The notes: generated from the letters alone by a model not told the origin. A DNA stretch of 64,000 nt from Aerococcaceae bacterium DSM 111022 (GCA_015863195.1 JACBXO010000002.1:247669-311668); one strand, 5' to 3'; positions 39,392 through 49,776 are shown, counted from the stretch's first letter. Program-made: numbers and translations.

Positions 39392-40183
39392 TTAAAATAA
39401 ACCAAAAAATCTCTTTTTCTTTTTAGGTTTGTTTTTAACTTTCTTTGTTTGAATTTTATTAACAATAATATCATCACCATTAATAATTGATCGCGCATTG
39501 TCTTTAAATTCCTGAACTTTTTCGATTCCAAATTCTTGTTCCATACGCTCATATCCCGATTTCATATTAAATGGTCGCCATTCTATATGATGAACATCTG
39601 AGGACATAATTTGAACAAGACCTAATCGAATGAAATCACATGCAACCTTTAAGAATTCTTCACCAATATTTCCGGAATAAGAAATGGCTGTTAATTGGCC
39701 AATACAGCCCATGTCAATAAACTCTTGTAAAATTGAATAGTCCTTCATTATTTCCGCATTTCGCTCTGGATGTGCGATGATTGGTGTTATACCTTGATCA
39801 ATCATCATTTGTAAATATTCTTTCGTAAATGATGGAACTCTCTTAGTGGGCAATTCGATTAAATAGTATTTACCGCCACCATCCAGTGATAATAATTTTT
39901 GATCAAATAAATCATCCATAAAATATTCTGTTAATCGAATCTCTTGACCTGGATATACGGTTAGTGAAATTCCAGCATTATCAAATGCTTGTTGTAATTC
40001 TTCCGTTTGTTTAATAATTGTTTCTGCATAATTATTAAATTGCCCATTACGATGATGAGGGGTCAAGACTATATGCTTGATCCCCTCATCAACTGCTAAT
40101 TTGGCTAATTTAAGAGAATCCTCTAATGTCTGTGCTCCATCGTCAACACCTGGTATTAAGTGTGAGTGTAGATCGATTATCAT
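39392..40183 (-). CDS. cpsB: CpsB/YwqE-type protein-tyrosine phosphatase
   Basis: A 263-residue PHP-fold, metal-dependent phosphatase: MIIDLHSHLIPGVDDGAQTLEDSL at the N-terminus, HIVLTPHHRNGQF, IIAHPERN and SSDVHH are the metal-binding motifs. It dephosphorylates the tyrosine kinase encoded next to it and so tunes capsule length. The C-terminal KKVKNKPKKKKRFFGLF tail is strongly basic. Confidence 0.93.
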   Translation of the reverse strand: MIIDLHSHLIPGVDDGAQTLEDSLKLAKLAVDEGIKHIVLTPHHRNGQFNNYAETIIKQTEELQQAFDNAGISLTVYPGQEIRLTEYFMDDLFDQKLLSLDGGGKYYLIELPTKRVPSFTKEYLQMMIDQGITPIIAHPERNAEIMKDYSILQEFIDMGCIGQLTAISYSGNIGEEFLKVACDFIRLGLVQIMSSDVHHIEWRPFNMKSGYERMEQEFGIEKVQEFKDNARSIINGDDIIVNKIQTKKVKNKPKKKKRFFGLF

Positions 40184-40206
40184 CCAAATTCTCTCCTTTA
40201 AATTTA

Positions 40207-40953
40207 TTACTCTTCTTCTTGGTACCCGTAGCCATAACCATAACCGTAGCCAGAAGCATCTGTTGCTGGTTGATTATTTAAGACATATCCTAAAATATTT
40301 GCTTCGACTTGGGCTAACAAATTCACTGAATTTTTTACTTCTTCTTTTCTTACGTAGCCATGACGAGCCACTAAAATAACATCTTTAATTCTAGTTGCCA
40401 TAATTTGTGGATCAGATACCGCGTTCATAGGTGGTACATCATAAATAATCACATCAAAATTTTCTTCAAATACATTGATTAAATGACGCATTTGTCCAGA
40501 CCCTAATAGTTCAGCAGGATTTGGAGGGATCGGACCACTAGTTAAAACATGAATATTCAAATCTCTAATATGTTTCACTGCATGATTTATTGAAAAATCG
40601 GGATCCATTAACAACGTCGTTAATCCATATTCATTATTAATTTGGAATGTACGATTAACTGTAGGTTTACGTAAATCTGCATCAACTAACAAAACTTTTT
40701 TCCCAGTTTGTGCAATTGTTAACGCTAAATTGACTGAAATAGTCGATTTACCTTCTGCAGGAACTGATGAAGTGACCATTAAAGATTTCGTATCTTTATC
40801 AAATTGCGCAAATTCAACATTTGTACGGATAGTTCTAAATTGTTCTGCCTGAATCGAATGAGGCTGCATGGCAGTAATTAAAGGCGCACCTAATGCTTGT
40901 TCTTTAACTAATTTTTCTTCTAACTTTTTTCTGTTTTTCCCAAATAATGCCAT
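40207..40953 (-). CDS. cpsD: CpsD/YwqD-type autophosphorylating tyrosine kinase
   Basis: A 248-residue BY-kinase ATPase domain: Walker A SSVPAEGKSTISVNLA, Walker A' VLLVDADLRKP and Walker B VIIYDVPP. The C-terminus is a tyrosine cluster (GYGYGYGYGYQ), the autophosphorylation site. It needs the membrane partner CpsC, encoded 3 bases upstream. Confidence 0.94.
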   Translation of the reverse strand: MALFGKNRKKLEEKLVKEQALGAPLITAMQPHSIQAEQFRTIRTNVEFAQFDKDTKSLMVTSSVPAEGKSTISVNLALTIAQTGKKVLLVDADLRKPTVNRTFQINNEYGLTTLLMDPDFSINHAVKHIRDLNIHVLTSGPIPPNPAELLGSGQMRHLINVFEENFDVIIYDVPPMNAVSDPQIMATRIKDVILVARHGYVRKEEVKNSVNLLAQVEANILGYVLNNQPATDASGYGYGYGYGYQEEE

Positions 40954-40956
40954 CGA

Positions 40957-41694
40957 TTATACCCTCTTTCTACTACTACGTTGTGTTTGACCTTGCAAAC
41001 GAGATTCTTTGACATCCTTAGCTGAAATAGCTGTGACATTACCTAAACCAACCAGGCCAAGTCCAATTAAATACTCTTCATCTTTCACTGTGGTATCTGA
41101 AAGCTCACTAATTACAGCAATTGCTAATCCAATCATCATACCAATTAATGCACCAATTATTAAGTAAAGAACTAAGCTAGGTGAAACTGGGTCAGGGTTA
41201 AGCGAGGCGTCAGAAAGCACAAAAATATTTGGTTCTTCACCTTCGTAAACTGTCATGATTGTTTCTTCAAAAACATCAATTAGAACTGTTAATATAGCTT
41301 GGGCATTTTCAGGATTATCTAATGTTATCGTTACATCAAATGCTTGAGAATTTTGAGCTTGATCAACTGTAATCGCTTCTCTCAGCTCTCTTACCGAATA
41401 GATGTTTTGAGTTTGTTCGGCTACCTGGTTTAATACTGAATCAGCTGTAATTATGTCCTGATAAGTATTAATTAATTGAACGTTCGTTTGGATTTCATTC
41501 AATTGAATGGTTTGTTGTTCTGCACTGTTTTGTTGGTTTACAATCAATTGTGCGTTTGAGCTATATTTTGGTTGCACAAAAAACACCATAATGGCTACAG
41601 ACAGAGCGGCAAACAGAATTGTTAAACCGATGATTTTACCTAGATGGCGCTTCAGCATTTGCCATAAATCTAATAAACTAATTTCTTCTTGCAT
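40957..41694 (-). CDS. cpsC: CpsC/YwqC-type polysaccharide co-polymerase and kinase activator
   Basis: A 245-residue Wzz-domain protein with membrane helices at residues about 18-38 (IIGLTILFAALSVAIMVFF) and 175-195 (LYLIIGALIGMMIGLAIAV), flanking an extracellular loop. The cytoplasmic C-tail activates CpsD. It heads the cps operon; ATG 41694 follows GGAGG. No cpsA-like LCP gene precedes it; the LCP gene is 11 kb away. Confidence 0.92.
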   Translation of the reverse strand: MQEEISLLDLWQMLKRHLGKIIGLTILFAALSVAIMVFFVQPKYSSNAQLIVNQQNSAEQQTIQLNEIQTNVQLINTYQDIITADSVLNQVAEQTQNIYSVRELREAITVDQAQNSQAFDVTITLDNPENAQAILTVLIDVFEETIMTVYEGEEPNIFVLSDASLNPDPVSPSLVLYLIIGALIGMMIGLAIAVISELSDTTVKDEEYLIGLGLVGLGNVTAISAKDVKESRLQGQTQRSSRKRV

Positions 41695-41712
41695 ATTTCC
41701 TCCATTATTAAC

Positions 41713-41925
41713 GTCACAGTGTGACTAGTTATAAAAAAGTTTCATAGCTTTGATTATACACTAAGCGCATCATTTTTCCATGGAATTTTCGTAAATAATT
41801 CATGTTTTAAGCACTTTCATGTGTTTTTTATCAATATAATGAACTCTTTATTTATTCCGATTTCGGTTACAACTATACTATCGTTACACCTCCATTAATT
41901 TGTGTCACAGTATAACACGCACTTT
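41713..41925 (-). promoter_or_regulatory. cps promoter region with paired GTCACAGT sites
   Basis: A TATAAT on the minus strand (complement of 41753-41758) lies 59 bases before cpsC, with TGGAAA 17 bases upstream. GTCACAGTGTGAC, a perfect 13-base inverted repeat, is at 41713-41725 in the leader, and a related GTGTCACAGTATAACAC is near 41905-41922. They may be a repressor's paired sites; unproven. Nothing else is seen in 41930-42020. Confidence 0.4.
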
Positions 41926-42020
41926 TGTAGATGGTTAGATTCATTCTTTTTAAATACAGTAACCATTCTTTCTCTTTTATAATATCATATTTACTCTACC
42001 AAATAATAGGTTTCTATAGA

Positions 42021-42056
42021 AAAAGATGATAGCTACCAAGGTAACTACCATCTTTT
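42021..42056. terminator. PBP gene terminator
   Basis: Stem AAAAGATGATAGCTACC / GGTAACTACCATCTTTT with a 2-base gap plus T-runs on both sides; follows the PBP stop. Confidence 0.8.
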
Positions 42057-42075
42057 TTAGTTTGATTATATTAAA

Positions 42076-44274
42076 TTATTCGCCATCTGTCGCATCATCA
42101 TCCGTCTGCCCCGCTTCGGCTTCCGCATTCGGATCAGTTTGAGTTGTCGTTTCTGTAGTTCCAGAAGTCCCTTGTCCTGTATAGTTCAGAATCGTTTCTC
42201 TGGTGTCTTCTTGGCTTAAGAAGTAAGCATTCATGACTTCATGGGCAATTTGTGTTGATTCACGACCCGTTGAAGATTCCGCTAAATACGGCACTATTAC
42301 TGTAATCGCAATTTCTGGATTTTCTAGTGGCGCAAATCCAACATATGTTGCATTGGTTACTGGTTCATTTTGTGCATATTGAATGGGTCCCGCATAGAAA
42401 GCCTCAGTTGTACCTGTCTTTGAACCTACTTGAATTGGATAGTTTTCGAACAAGTAACGTGCTGTACCTTCACTTGTATGTGATACTTGACGCATTCCTT
42501 CATGAATTCGGTCTATTTCAGCCGTTGACAATGGAACAACATTCATTACTTTGGTATCAATTGTTGCGGTTGTTCCACCCGCTCCACCATTAGTACTTGG
42601 TTTACGAATTTCTTTTACTAAACGTGGTGCATAACGCACGCCACCATTCGCAATTGTCGAAACAAATTGTGCCATTTGTAGTGGCGTATATAAGTCGAAC
42701 TGTCCATAAGATAAGTCAATCGCGTTAACGAGTTGATCTGATCTCGGTGAGAATCCCGTTGATTCAAATGGTAAATCAATCCCTGTATCTGTTCCTAAAC
42801 CGAATTCACCTAAATGACCACGGACAATATCAATCGTATCACCAGAAATTGTTAATGGCCCATCTTCTTCATGTGTTGTTTGTCCACCAATCATCATGGC
42901 TAATTTAATCATATAAACGTTGGATGATTTTTGTAAGGCTTCGATATCTGTGATTGCTACTTCACCATCACGGTTGAATACTGATGATTTTTCCTGTGAA
43001 GCGGCGAATTTCATTGGCTCATCGACGATGACATTATTGTCGACTGAAATTATATCTTCCATATAACCGGTCGCTACCATCGCAGGTTTAATACTTGAAC
43101 CCATACCAAAACTTGAGTTAATCGCTCCTTGTGTGTCATCAACGATATCTGTCATGTCATAAGTATCGGTTGAATCATCATAAGCAAATCGTTTACCGGT
43201 AATCCCTAAGATGTCTCCGTTATTTGGATCCATGGCTACGATATAAACACGGTCATTGAGTCCTTGATACTCTCCCATATTCGCTAATGCTTCCTCAGCG
43301 ATTCGGTCTAATTCTTGTTGGAAGTTGGTATCAATGGTTAACATAATGTTATCCCCTTGATTTCCTTCATATAATTGGGTTATTTGAACATCATCAGAAG
43401 TCGCGTCAGTTACGATATTCTGCATTGATTTTGTTCCGCGCAGTGCATCTTCATATTGTTGTTCAATATAACTTGTCCCGACACGGTCATTCATCGCATA
43501 ACCACGCATAAGTAATTCATCGGCTGATTCACTTGGTAAACCACGTTGTTCGGTTGAAACTGATCCTAAGATTGAACGTAACATATCGCCATTTGGATAA
43601 GTACGTTGCCAGTCAATCCCTGTCGAGATGCCTGGTAAGCTACTTAAATGTTCACTGACTCGCGCAATTTCAGCTTCAGTAACGTTTTGGTTTTTAACCG
43701 GAACGGTTGAATACTGTGACGTTCCCCCCATGCGTTTAAATAAAGCGATGATTTGCATTTCAGCATCTGAAAATTGAATATCTTCATCAGTTACTTTTGA
43801 TAATTGCGCTTCGTTTAATTCTGTTCCTGAAAGTTGTTTTTCTTCATCTGATAGACGATTATTAATCACATCTTGGTTTTTCGCCACGAAATAGTCTTGC
43901 ATATCCCGTTCAGAAACATCAGATGTTGACATTTGAATCAGTGACGCTAATTCCGTTGCTACTTCGATAATTTCAGCTGAACCGACTTCAGAAGCATTAC
44001 CACGTGTATAAAAAATTGCTTGTTGAGGGTTGTTATCAACGACAACTTCCCCTTTTGAATCATAAATCAAACCACGAGGTACTGCTCCGGTTGAAATTGT
44101 TGATTCTGTTTGTTGTACCATTGTCTGGAAATATTCCCCGTTATAGAGCATGATATACCCCATACGGACGAATAAGGCAATGAATACTAAGAAAGCTAAC
44201 ACAAATAGCACATTTAGCCTTAAAGGAATATGACTGCTTTTGGCTTTGTTGGTATTTAATTTATATCTTGCCAT
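42076..44274 (-). CDS. Class B penicillin-binding protein (transpeptidase)
   Basis: A 732-residue membrane-anchored transpeptidase that crosslinks peptidoglycan. One N-terminal helix (residues about 20-42), a PBP dimerisation domain (residues 55-320, PRGLIYDSKGEVVVDN) and the transpeptidase domain with SxxK in FGMGSSIKPA, SxN in LQKSSNVYMIKL and KTG in VGSKTGTTEAF. The C-terminus ends in a low-complexity acidic/Thr tail. PBP2b-like by layout. It has its own terminator and no cell-division neighbours. Confidence 0.92.
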   Translation of the reverse strand: MARYKLNTNKAKSSHIPLRLNVLFVLAFLVFIALFVRMGYIMLYNGEYFQTMVQQTESTISTGAVPRGLIYDSKGEVVVDNNPQQAIFYTRGNASEVGSAEIIEVATELASLIQMSTSDVSERDMQDYFVAKNQDVINNRLSDEEKQLSGTELNEAQLSKVTDEDIQFSDAEMQIIALFKRMGGTSQYSTVPVKNQNVTEAEIARVSEHLSSLPGISTGIDWQRTYPNGDMLRSILGSVSTEQRGLPSESADELLMRGYAMNDRVGTSYIEQQYEDALRGTKSMQNIVTDATSDDVQITQLYEGNQGDNIMLTIDTNFQQELDRIAEEALANMGEYQGLNDRVYIVAMDPNNGDILGITGKRFAYDDSTDTYDMTDIVDDTQGAINSSFGMGSSIKPAMVATGYMEDIISVDNNVIVDEPMKFAASQEKSSVFNRDGEVAITDIEALQKSSNVYMIKLAMMIGGQTTHEEDGPLTISGDTIDIVRGHLGEFGLGTDTGIDLPFESTGFSPRSDQLVNAIDLSYGQFDLYTPLQMAQFVSTIANGGVRYAPRLVKEIRKPSTNGGAGGTTATIDTKVMNVVPLSTAEIDRIHEGMRQVSHTSEGTARYLFENYPIQVGSKTGTTEAFYAGPIQYAQNEPVTNATYVGFAPLENPEIAITVIVPYLAESSTGRESTQIAHEVMNAYFLSQEDTRETILNYTGQGTSGTTETTTQTDPNAEAEAGQTDDDATDGE

Positions 44275-44540
44275 TAATCAAGCCCACTTCTTTCTAAATA
44301 TTTTATTTTTTATTTCTTTTCATTATAACAAATAAGTTCATGGAATCCGAACTTTGCTTATCTACTTTATCAAAAAATAGTTTGAAATTCTATCCTTTTA
44401 CTAAATCTCCCTAAATTATTCACTTGGGGTTCTTAATTAATTAGTGGGTGGGGTTTACTATAAAGGAAGCGTCAAAATATTAGGTAGAAACCCAATATGT
44501 TTGATAGAATGAATTAGGATATTTTATAAAGGAGCTAATT

Positions 44541-47210
44541 ATGCAACGAAAAATACAACCTTATTTACTTAATTTGATTATTTTTACTGGTATTTTTATT
44601 TTTATTTGTTTGATGTTTGATTTCGTCCCCTTCGGGAGCGAGACGATGTTGACGGTCGACTTGGGCCAACAGTATATTGATTTCTTTAGTCAGTTTAAAG
44701 ATACACTGCTAAATCATCCCACAAAATTCTTTTATTCTTTTGAAAAAGGGTTTGGCGGCGAGATGGTTGGTTTATGGGCATATTATTTAATGAGTCCGTT
44801 TAATCTCATTTTACTCTTCTTTAATGAAGGAAACTTTGATATTGCGGTGACATTACTGACTTATTTAAAATTACTGTCTGCGAGTTTAACGTTTATGTTG
44901 TTTAGTCGCCATGTTTATAAACTGGAGACGCCGATTTCAATCAGCTTTAGTTTGGCGTATGCGTTGATGAGTTATGTGATTGTTTATTTATTGAATATTA
45001 TGTGGCTGGATGGTTTAGTGTTTTTACCTCTGATTGCATTAGGTCTACATACTATAGTAGAAAAACGTCAATATGGTTTATATGTGGTTAGTTTAGCGGT
45101 AATGCTGGTGGCTAACTATTATATTGGTTATATGATTTGTCTGTTCTTAGCGTTCTATGCCCTCTTTGTGGTTGTGGAACGCCAAGAGGAGAATGCGCGT
45201 TTTAATTTGAAACAAGCTGCTTTTGATTATGGTGCTTTTGTGCGTTATTCGATTTATGCGGTTTTAAATGCGGGGATTATGTTAATTCCAACGGTTGATT
45301 CACTGTCGATTGGCAAAGGGACGCATCAGTCGCTGGAATTAACTTTAGATGCGGTTCATAATTTAGCGGATATGATGTCGAAGTCATTTATTGGGAGTTT
45401 TAATTTTGATGAAATGTCTTCGGGGAGTCCAAATATTTTTGCAGGGATGTTGGTTTTACTGCTTAGCTTGAGCTATTTCTTCCAGAAACGGATTCATTGG
45501 CGTGAGAAATTAGTGGCGCTATTTGTTTTAGCGGTGTTCTTTGTTTCTTTCCGCTATGAACTCATCAATAAATTATGGCATGGTGGGCAATTCCCAATTT
45601 GGTATCATTTTAGATTTTCATTTACGACGAGTTTCTTCCTGATTGTTTTAGCCATCCGTGCTTATACAAGACGGGTTCAGGAAAGAACGATTTTAATGCC
45701 ACTGGCTCTGCTTGGTTTAATGGGGGTGATGGCTTATTATTACTTGGAACATTTAGCGGATTATGAATTTTTATCGGATATGAATATTTTCATTTCTCTG
45801 ATTTTCTTTGTTGGCTTCTTATTGTTGCTGCAATTTCAGTCGGTTAAACCGGATATTTTCTCTTGGTTTATTTTAGCGTTTGTGATTGCGGAGATGACGA
45901 GTAACGCGGGGCTGATTTTATCGGAGATGAGTTATGTTGATCAAAGTAAGTTTAGAGATTATACCCAAACGCTAGATGAAGCTGTCGGACCGGTGCGTCA
46001 CGGGGATGAGACATTTTACCGGACGAATAAGACTTTTATGCGGACGAAAAATGAAGCGATGTATAGTCATTATCACGGATTGGATCACTTTGGTTCAACA
46101 ATTGAAGCGCATGTCCCTGAACTATTTGGCTATTTAGGGATGCCTGATGGGAATGGGTTTGTTGTTTATACGAATGGGACGTTACTCACGGATGATTTCT
46201 TTAATGTTCGTTATCACTTGGATGTGACGGAAGATACAGCGAGTCATACGGCCGATGATGAATATGTTTTATACCGTGAAGCAACGGACTTGGATAACGA
46301 GAAGTATTCGTTGGTCAGTGAATCTGACCGCTATTTACTGCGTGAAAACGAGGATCGTTTAGGTTTTGGGATTGAAATGAAGCCGGAGTTAGCTCAATCA
46401 AATGACTTGTTGGTTTCAAATGATCCGATTGGTAACCATGAGAAGATTCTGGAGTTGTTGGATTTTACCGGAGATGGTTCTGATTATTTTGTGCGCCATA
46501 CTTTTGACGACGTGAGTTACCATAATGCTCGGGTGACGGATACGGGGGATGGTGACTATTATACTTATGTGAATGATGGGACGGATGAGGTTCCGGGGTA
46601 TGTTGAATTGACTTTTTCGACTGATAGTGAAAACCCTTATTACTTTACGTTGCCGTCGCAGTTGGATAACGATGCGGTGAGCTTGCAGTTGAATCATGTG
46701 CGTTACCGTTGGTATACGCCTTATCGCCGGCGTCAGGTTGTGAATGCGAGTTATGGTGAGGCGGCGTCTGAGCAGACTTTCCGTTTTTATTTGGAAGAGG
46801 ATGAGATGACGGCGAATTTGATTTATTTATATGAGTTTGATGAAGCGCGTTATGATGATTTGATTGCGTCGAAGCAGGATCATTTGTTTGAAGTGAGTTA
46901 TTTTAATCATAATGAGATTGTGGGGACGATTGAGACGGAGTTGGCTGAGAGTCAGGTGCTGTTTACGGTGCCGTTTGATGATAATTGGTCGGTGACGGTT
47001 GACGGTGAGTCGGTTGAGCCGGTTGCGGTGTTGAATGAGACATTGCTTGCTGTTCCTGTAACTGAGGGGTCGCATGAGATTCTGTTAGTTTATTTCCCGC
47101 ATGGTTTGTATGTGGGGATGGGGACAATGGTTCTTGGTATAGGGCTTGCTGTTGGTGAGTGGTGGTTACGACGCCGTGGGCGTGGGTCTCAGAGCGGTTT
47201 AGGTGAATAA
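44541..47210 (+). CDS. YfhO-family membrane glycosyltransferase
   Basis: An 889-residue GT-C type protein. The N-terminal ~440 residues have about 12 membrane helices and the YfhO motifs MLTVDLGQQYIDFFSQFK, SFEKGFGGEMVGLWAYYLMSPFN and NIMWLDGLVFLPLIALG; a large extracellular beta-rich domain follows, then a last helix (YVGMGTMVLGIGLAVGEWW). YfhO-type proteins in other Firmicutes glycosylate lipoteichoic or wall teichoic acid. AAAGGAG stands seven bases before the ATG. Codon choice becomes increasingly G+T rich toward the 3' end. Confidence 0.87.
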   Translation: MQRKIQPYLLNLIIFTGIFIFICLMFDFVPFGSETMLTVDLGQQYIDFFSQFKDTLLNHPTKFFYSFEKGFGGEMVGLWAYYLMSPFNLILLFFNEGNFDIAVTLLTYLKLLSASLTFMLFSRHVYKLETPISISFSLAYALMSYVIVYLLNIMWLDGLVFLPLIALGLHTIVEKRQYGLYVVSLAVMLVANYYIGYMICLFLAFYALFVVVERQEENARFNLKQAAFDYGAFVRYSIYAVLNAGIMLIPTVDSLSIGKGTHQSLELTLDAVHNLADMMSKSFIGSFNFDEMSSGSPNIFAGMLVLLLSLSYFFQKRIHWREKLVALFVLAVFFVSFRYELINKLWHGGQFPIWYHFRFSFTTSFFLIVLAIRAYTRRVQERTILMPLALLGLMGVMAYYYLEHLADYEFLSDMNIFISLIFFVGFLLLLQFQSVKPDIFSWFILAFVIAEMTSNAGLILSEMSYVDQSKFRDYTQTLDEAVGPVRHGDETFYRTNKTFMRTKNEAMYSHYHGLDHFGSTIEAHVPELFGYLGMPDGNGFVVYTNGTLLTDDFFNVRYHLDVTEDTASHTADDEYVLYREATDLDNEKYSLVSESDRYLLRENEDRLGFGIEMKPELAQSNDLLVSNDPIGNHEKILELLDFTGDGSDYFVRHTFDDVSYHNARVTDTGDGDYYTYVNDGTDEVPGYVELTFSTDSENPYYFTLPSQLDNDAVSLQLNHVRYRWYTPYRRRQVVNASYGEAASEQTFRFYLEEDEMTANLIYLYEFDEARYDDLIASKQDHLFEVSYFNHNEIVGTIETELAESQVLFTVPFDDNWSVTVDGESVEPVAVLNETLLAVPVTEGSHEILLVYFPHGLYVGMGTMVLGIGLAVGEWWLRRRGRGSQSGLGE

Positions 47211-47333
47211 AGTTGAGGCTGGGCCGTGACCGTAACTTGGGGTGAGTGCTACTTTTTCCCGAAGTGGTGTGGTTGAAATTGGTGTTTTTGTTGGTTATGA
47301 TGGGTGAATAATAATTTTAAAGGTGTGGATTTT

Positions 47334-48302
47334 TTGAAGGCAGTTTTTGATATTTTGAAGATGAGTGTGAAGCAGCCGCGGTATGCGTTGCAGAGTGTTT
47401 CGTTGAATAAGAAGCAGTTGTTGGGGCTTATTTTGTTGATTAGTTTGTTGTTGGCTGGGTCTGGGTTGTTGGGCGTTTTGCCGGTGATGCAGAGGTTGGG
47501 CGATAATGTGGCTGGTGCGAGTGAGTATGTGCCGGAGTTTAGGCAGTCGGCGTCTGGTGAGTTGGAGATTGCTGAGGGGTCGAAGCCTTTGTATTATCAG
47601 TCGGAGAGTTTTCAGTTGGTGATTGATGATACGGTGCGCCTTGAGGCGGAGGATGGGTCGATTCCTTTGAGTTCGGCTCAGCGTGAGGCGTTGTCGACGG
47701 AGGCTTATATTAGTTTGTTCTTGTTTGAGAATGTGGCTTATGTGGGGACGTTGGATAGTGTGACGGAGATTCCTTTGCAGTTGGATGTGTTTCGTTCGCC
47801 GAATAATTTGCGGGTTTTGTTGAATTATTATAATAACAATTTGGGGATGTTGTTGATACCGGTGTTCTTGACGTTGTTTGTTGGGTCTTTGTTGATGTAC
47901 CTGTTTGAGATGGCGTTGTTGACGTTTTTTATGGGTGTGTTTTCGCTCCCTGCGATGGTTCAGTTGAATTTTAGGTCGCGGTTTAAGTTGGTTGTGGTGG
48001 CTTCGGTGTTTCCGATTTTGTTTGTGGAGTTATTGGGGTTATTCGTGGCTATTCCGTTTGGGCGTTATTTGTGGGTGACGGTGTTGACAGTGTTTAATGT
48101 GCAGCGGATGTTTGTGGATCAGTCGCGGTTTTTGAAGAAGTTGTTTAAGAATGGGAAGTTTGCGTCGCGGGAGGAGTTTGTGGAGTATTTGAAGGATGAG
48201 TTTCGGAAGCAGGACCGGGAGGGAGCTGATGAGACTGAGTTGGGTGAGGATGACGATTTGGATGGTTCTGATGATATGGATTCCGATGGGAAGAACTCAT
48301 AG
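47334..48302 (+). CDS. DUF1189-family membrane protein
   Basis: About 322 residues with a helix near the N-terminus (LGLILLISLLLAGSGLLGVL), a soluble loop and three to four C-terminal helices (LIPVFLTLFVGSLLMYLFEM, LVVVASVFPILFVELLGLFVAI), the DUF1189 layout. The C-terminus is acidic and repetitive (ETELGEDDDLDGSDDMDSD). I prefer the TTG at 47334, ten bases after AAAGGTG; a GTG at 47304 in the same frame has no good site. The sequence coding the tail is duplicated downstream (48301-48565). Confidence 0.65.
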   Translation: MKAVFDILKMSVKQPRYALQSVSLNKKQLLGLILLISLLLAGSGLLGVLPVMQRLGDNVAGASEYVPEFRQSASGELEIAEGSKPLYYQSESFQLVIDDTVRLEAEDGSIPLSSAQREALSTEAYISLFLFENVAYVGTLDSVTEIPLQLDVFRSPNNLRVLLNYYNNNLGMLLIPVFLTLFVGSLLMYLFEMALLTFFMGVFSLPAMVQLNFRSRFKLVVVASVFPILFVELLGLFVAIPFGRYLWVTVLTVFNVQRMFVDQSRFLKKLFKNGKFASREEFVEYLKDEFRKQDREGADETELGEDDDLDGSDDMDSDGKNS

Positions 48303-48565
48303 ATGATATAGTTTGTGGGTTTGCTGTTTGATGGTGATGGTTCGGTTGATGAGGATTCAGATACAGATGATAAGAACTCGTAGATGATAAGAATTCATAA
48401 ATGATATTGTTTCATTCGGGTGAGCTGTTTTTAGTGTGATGGTTCGGTTAGGATGATTTAGGTTTCAGATGGTGAGAACTCATAGATGATATTGTTTGTG
48501 GGTTTGCTGTTTGATGGTGATGGTTCGGTTGAGAATGGATCAGGTTTCAGATAGTTAGAACTCAT
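48301..48565 (+). repeat. Tandem copies of the 3' end of the DUF1189 gene
   Basis: Three imperfect ~82-base units start at the DUF1189 stop (48301-48381, 48400-48483, 48484-48565). Each has GATGATATTGTTTGTGGGTT, GTGATGGTTCGGTTG, CAGAT and ends AGAACTCATAG, copying the gene's own last codons and stop. The gene tail seems to have been amplified. Confidence 0.7.
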
Positions 48566-48654
48566 AGATGATTTGTTTGGCCTTGGCAGTTATTGTCAGG
48601 GTCTATTTTTATGGAGAGTTTTGGATTATTGGCTTGTTGTTGCCCTTCTTGCCC

Positions 48655-49017
48655 GCATGGCTGCGAGGCAAGGGGCATTTTTTGGCTTGTATAGGAATTT
48701 GCTGCATACAGCTCATATTTTTCTCCGTGGGGACGACCTTCATAGCCTTGCTGAGATTGTTGTTGCTTTAGCAACTTTACAAGCTCACATGCGAGAATAA
48801 CTGCAGTTAAATGAGTTAGCAATAATTCAGATAAATTTAGTTTGTGATTTTCTAAAGTTCTAGCTGCGGCTATTCCGGACTATTTTGGCTAGAGAGTACT
48901 TAAGCGATATGCGCTAACGTACTCTAAGCTGCGCCAAAATCCCTGGATTCCACGGGAAAAATGTGGCTGTATTCCGCAAATTATTAAGTTGGCTGTCCCC
49001 TTGCCTCACAGCCATGC
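48655..49017. mobile_element. Long-inverted-repeat element L4 (composite)
   Basis: Outer termini GCATGGCTGCGAGGCAAGGG and CCCTTGCCTCACAGCCATGC. Just inside them is a second pair of the L3 type (GAATTTGCTGCATACAGCTC and its complement ending CCGCAAATT). It includes GTTGTTGCTTTAGCAAC and a GTACTTAAGCGATATGCGC block. No coding capacity. Confidence 0.75.
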
Positions 49018-49374
49018 TGGTTGGTGGAATAAATATAGTTACATAAAAGTATGGGTAATTCAGATAGATATAGTAATTCTCTCAATCAAATTCTCTTTTG
49101 GGGATGGGAGAGATTAGGGTTACAAATCAATGCTTTGGTATGGTGTAGGTGTTGTGGTGATGTGTGAGAGATGGTTGTTCGGGTATCCTCTCAATTCTTT
49201 CGAGGATAGGAGCGTTTGTAGTTGGTCTGGTTGATATATTGGGTGATATTTGAGGGTTTAGGTGCGTGTGAATTGGATGGCGTGTAATGGGGGTTAAATT
49301 TGATATTTAGGGATGTGAGTGTGTTACTTTTTCTTTGAGTATTGTTGAGTGCATTGTTGTGCTGAGGCTGAAGT

Positions 49375-49513
49375 GTTAGTTGTTTAGGATTTTTTTGGGA
49401 AACAAGTAATAGATCTGCGGTTTTTGTTGGTTGTTTGAGAATTTTTTTGGAAACAAATAACATTTTTGGGATTTTTGTTGGTTGTTTGGGGAAATATTTT
49501 GCAACAACTAACA
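49375..49513. repeat. 51-bp palindromic tandem array A5
   Basis: Three copies with arms GTTGGTTGTTT and AAACAA(A/G)TAA, period 51. A stray half unit (ACAACTAACATTTTTGGTG) is repeated near 49640. The rest of 49020-49370 and 49520-49760 has no gene I can support. Confidence 0.85.
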
Positions 49514-49776
49514 CTTTTGGTGCCCTGCTCTATTTGATGGTAATTGGGTGCATCATAATTCGGGGGTTTTATGGTTGCGCTTTGAATGGGTAATAACTAT
49601 CTGAGATCAATGTGGTGGGTGTTGGGGGATTATTATGGGACAACTAACATTTTTGGTGCTCTGCTTTTTTGGATGGGTGGGTGGTTTGGGGTTATATTGC
49701 TGTATAAAGATCGGAGTTGGTATGTTTGGTGGGTGCTGGACTTTTGTAGTATGATGGTTAAAAAGGAGTGGTTTGT

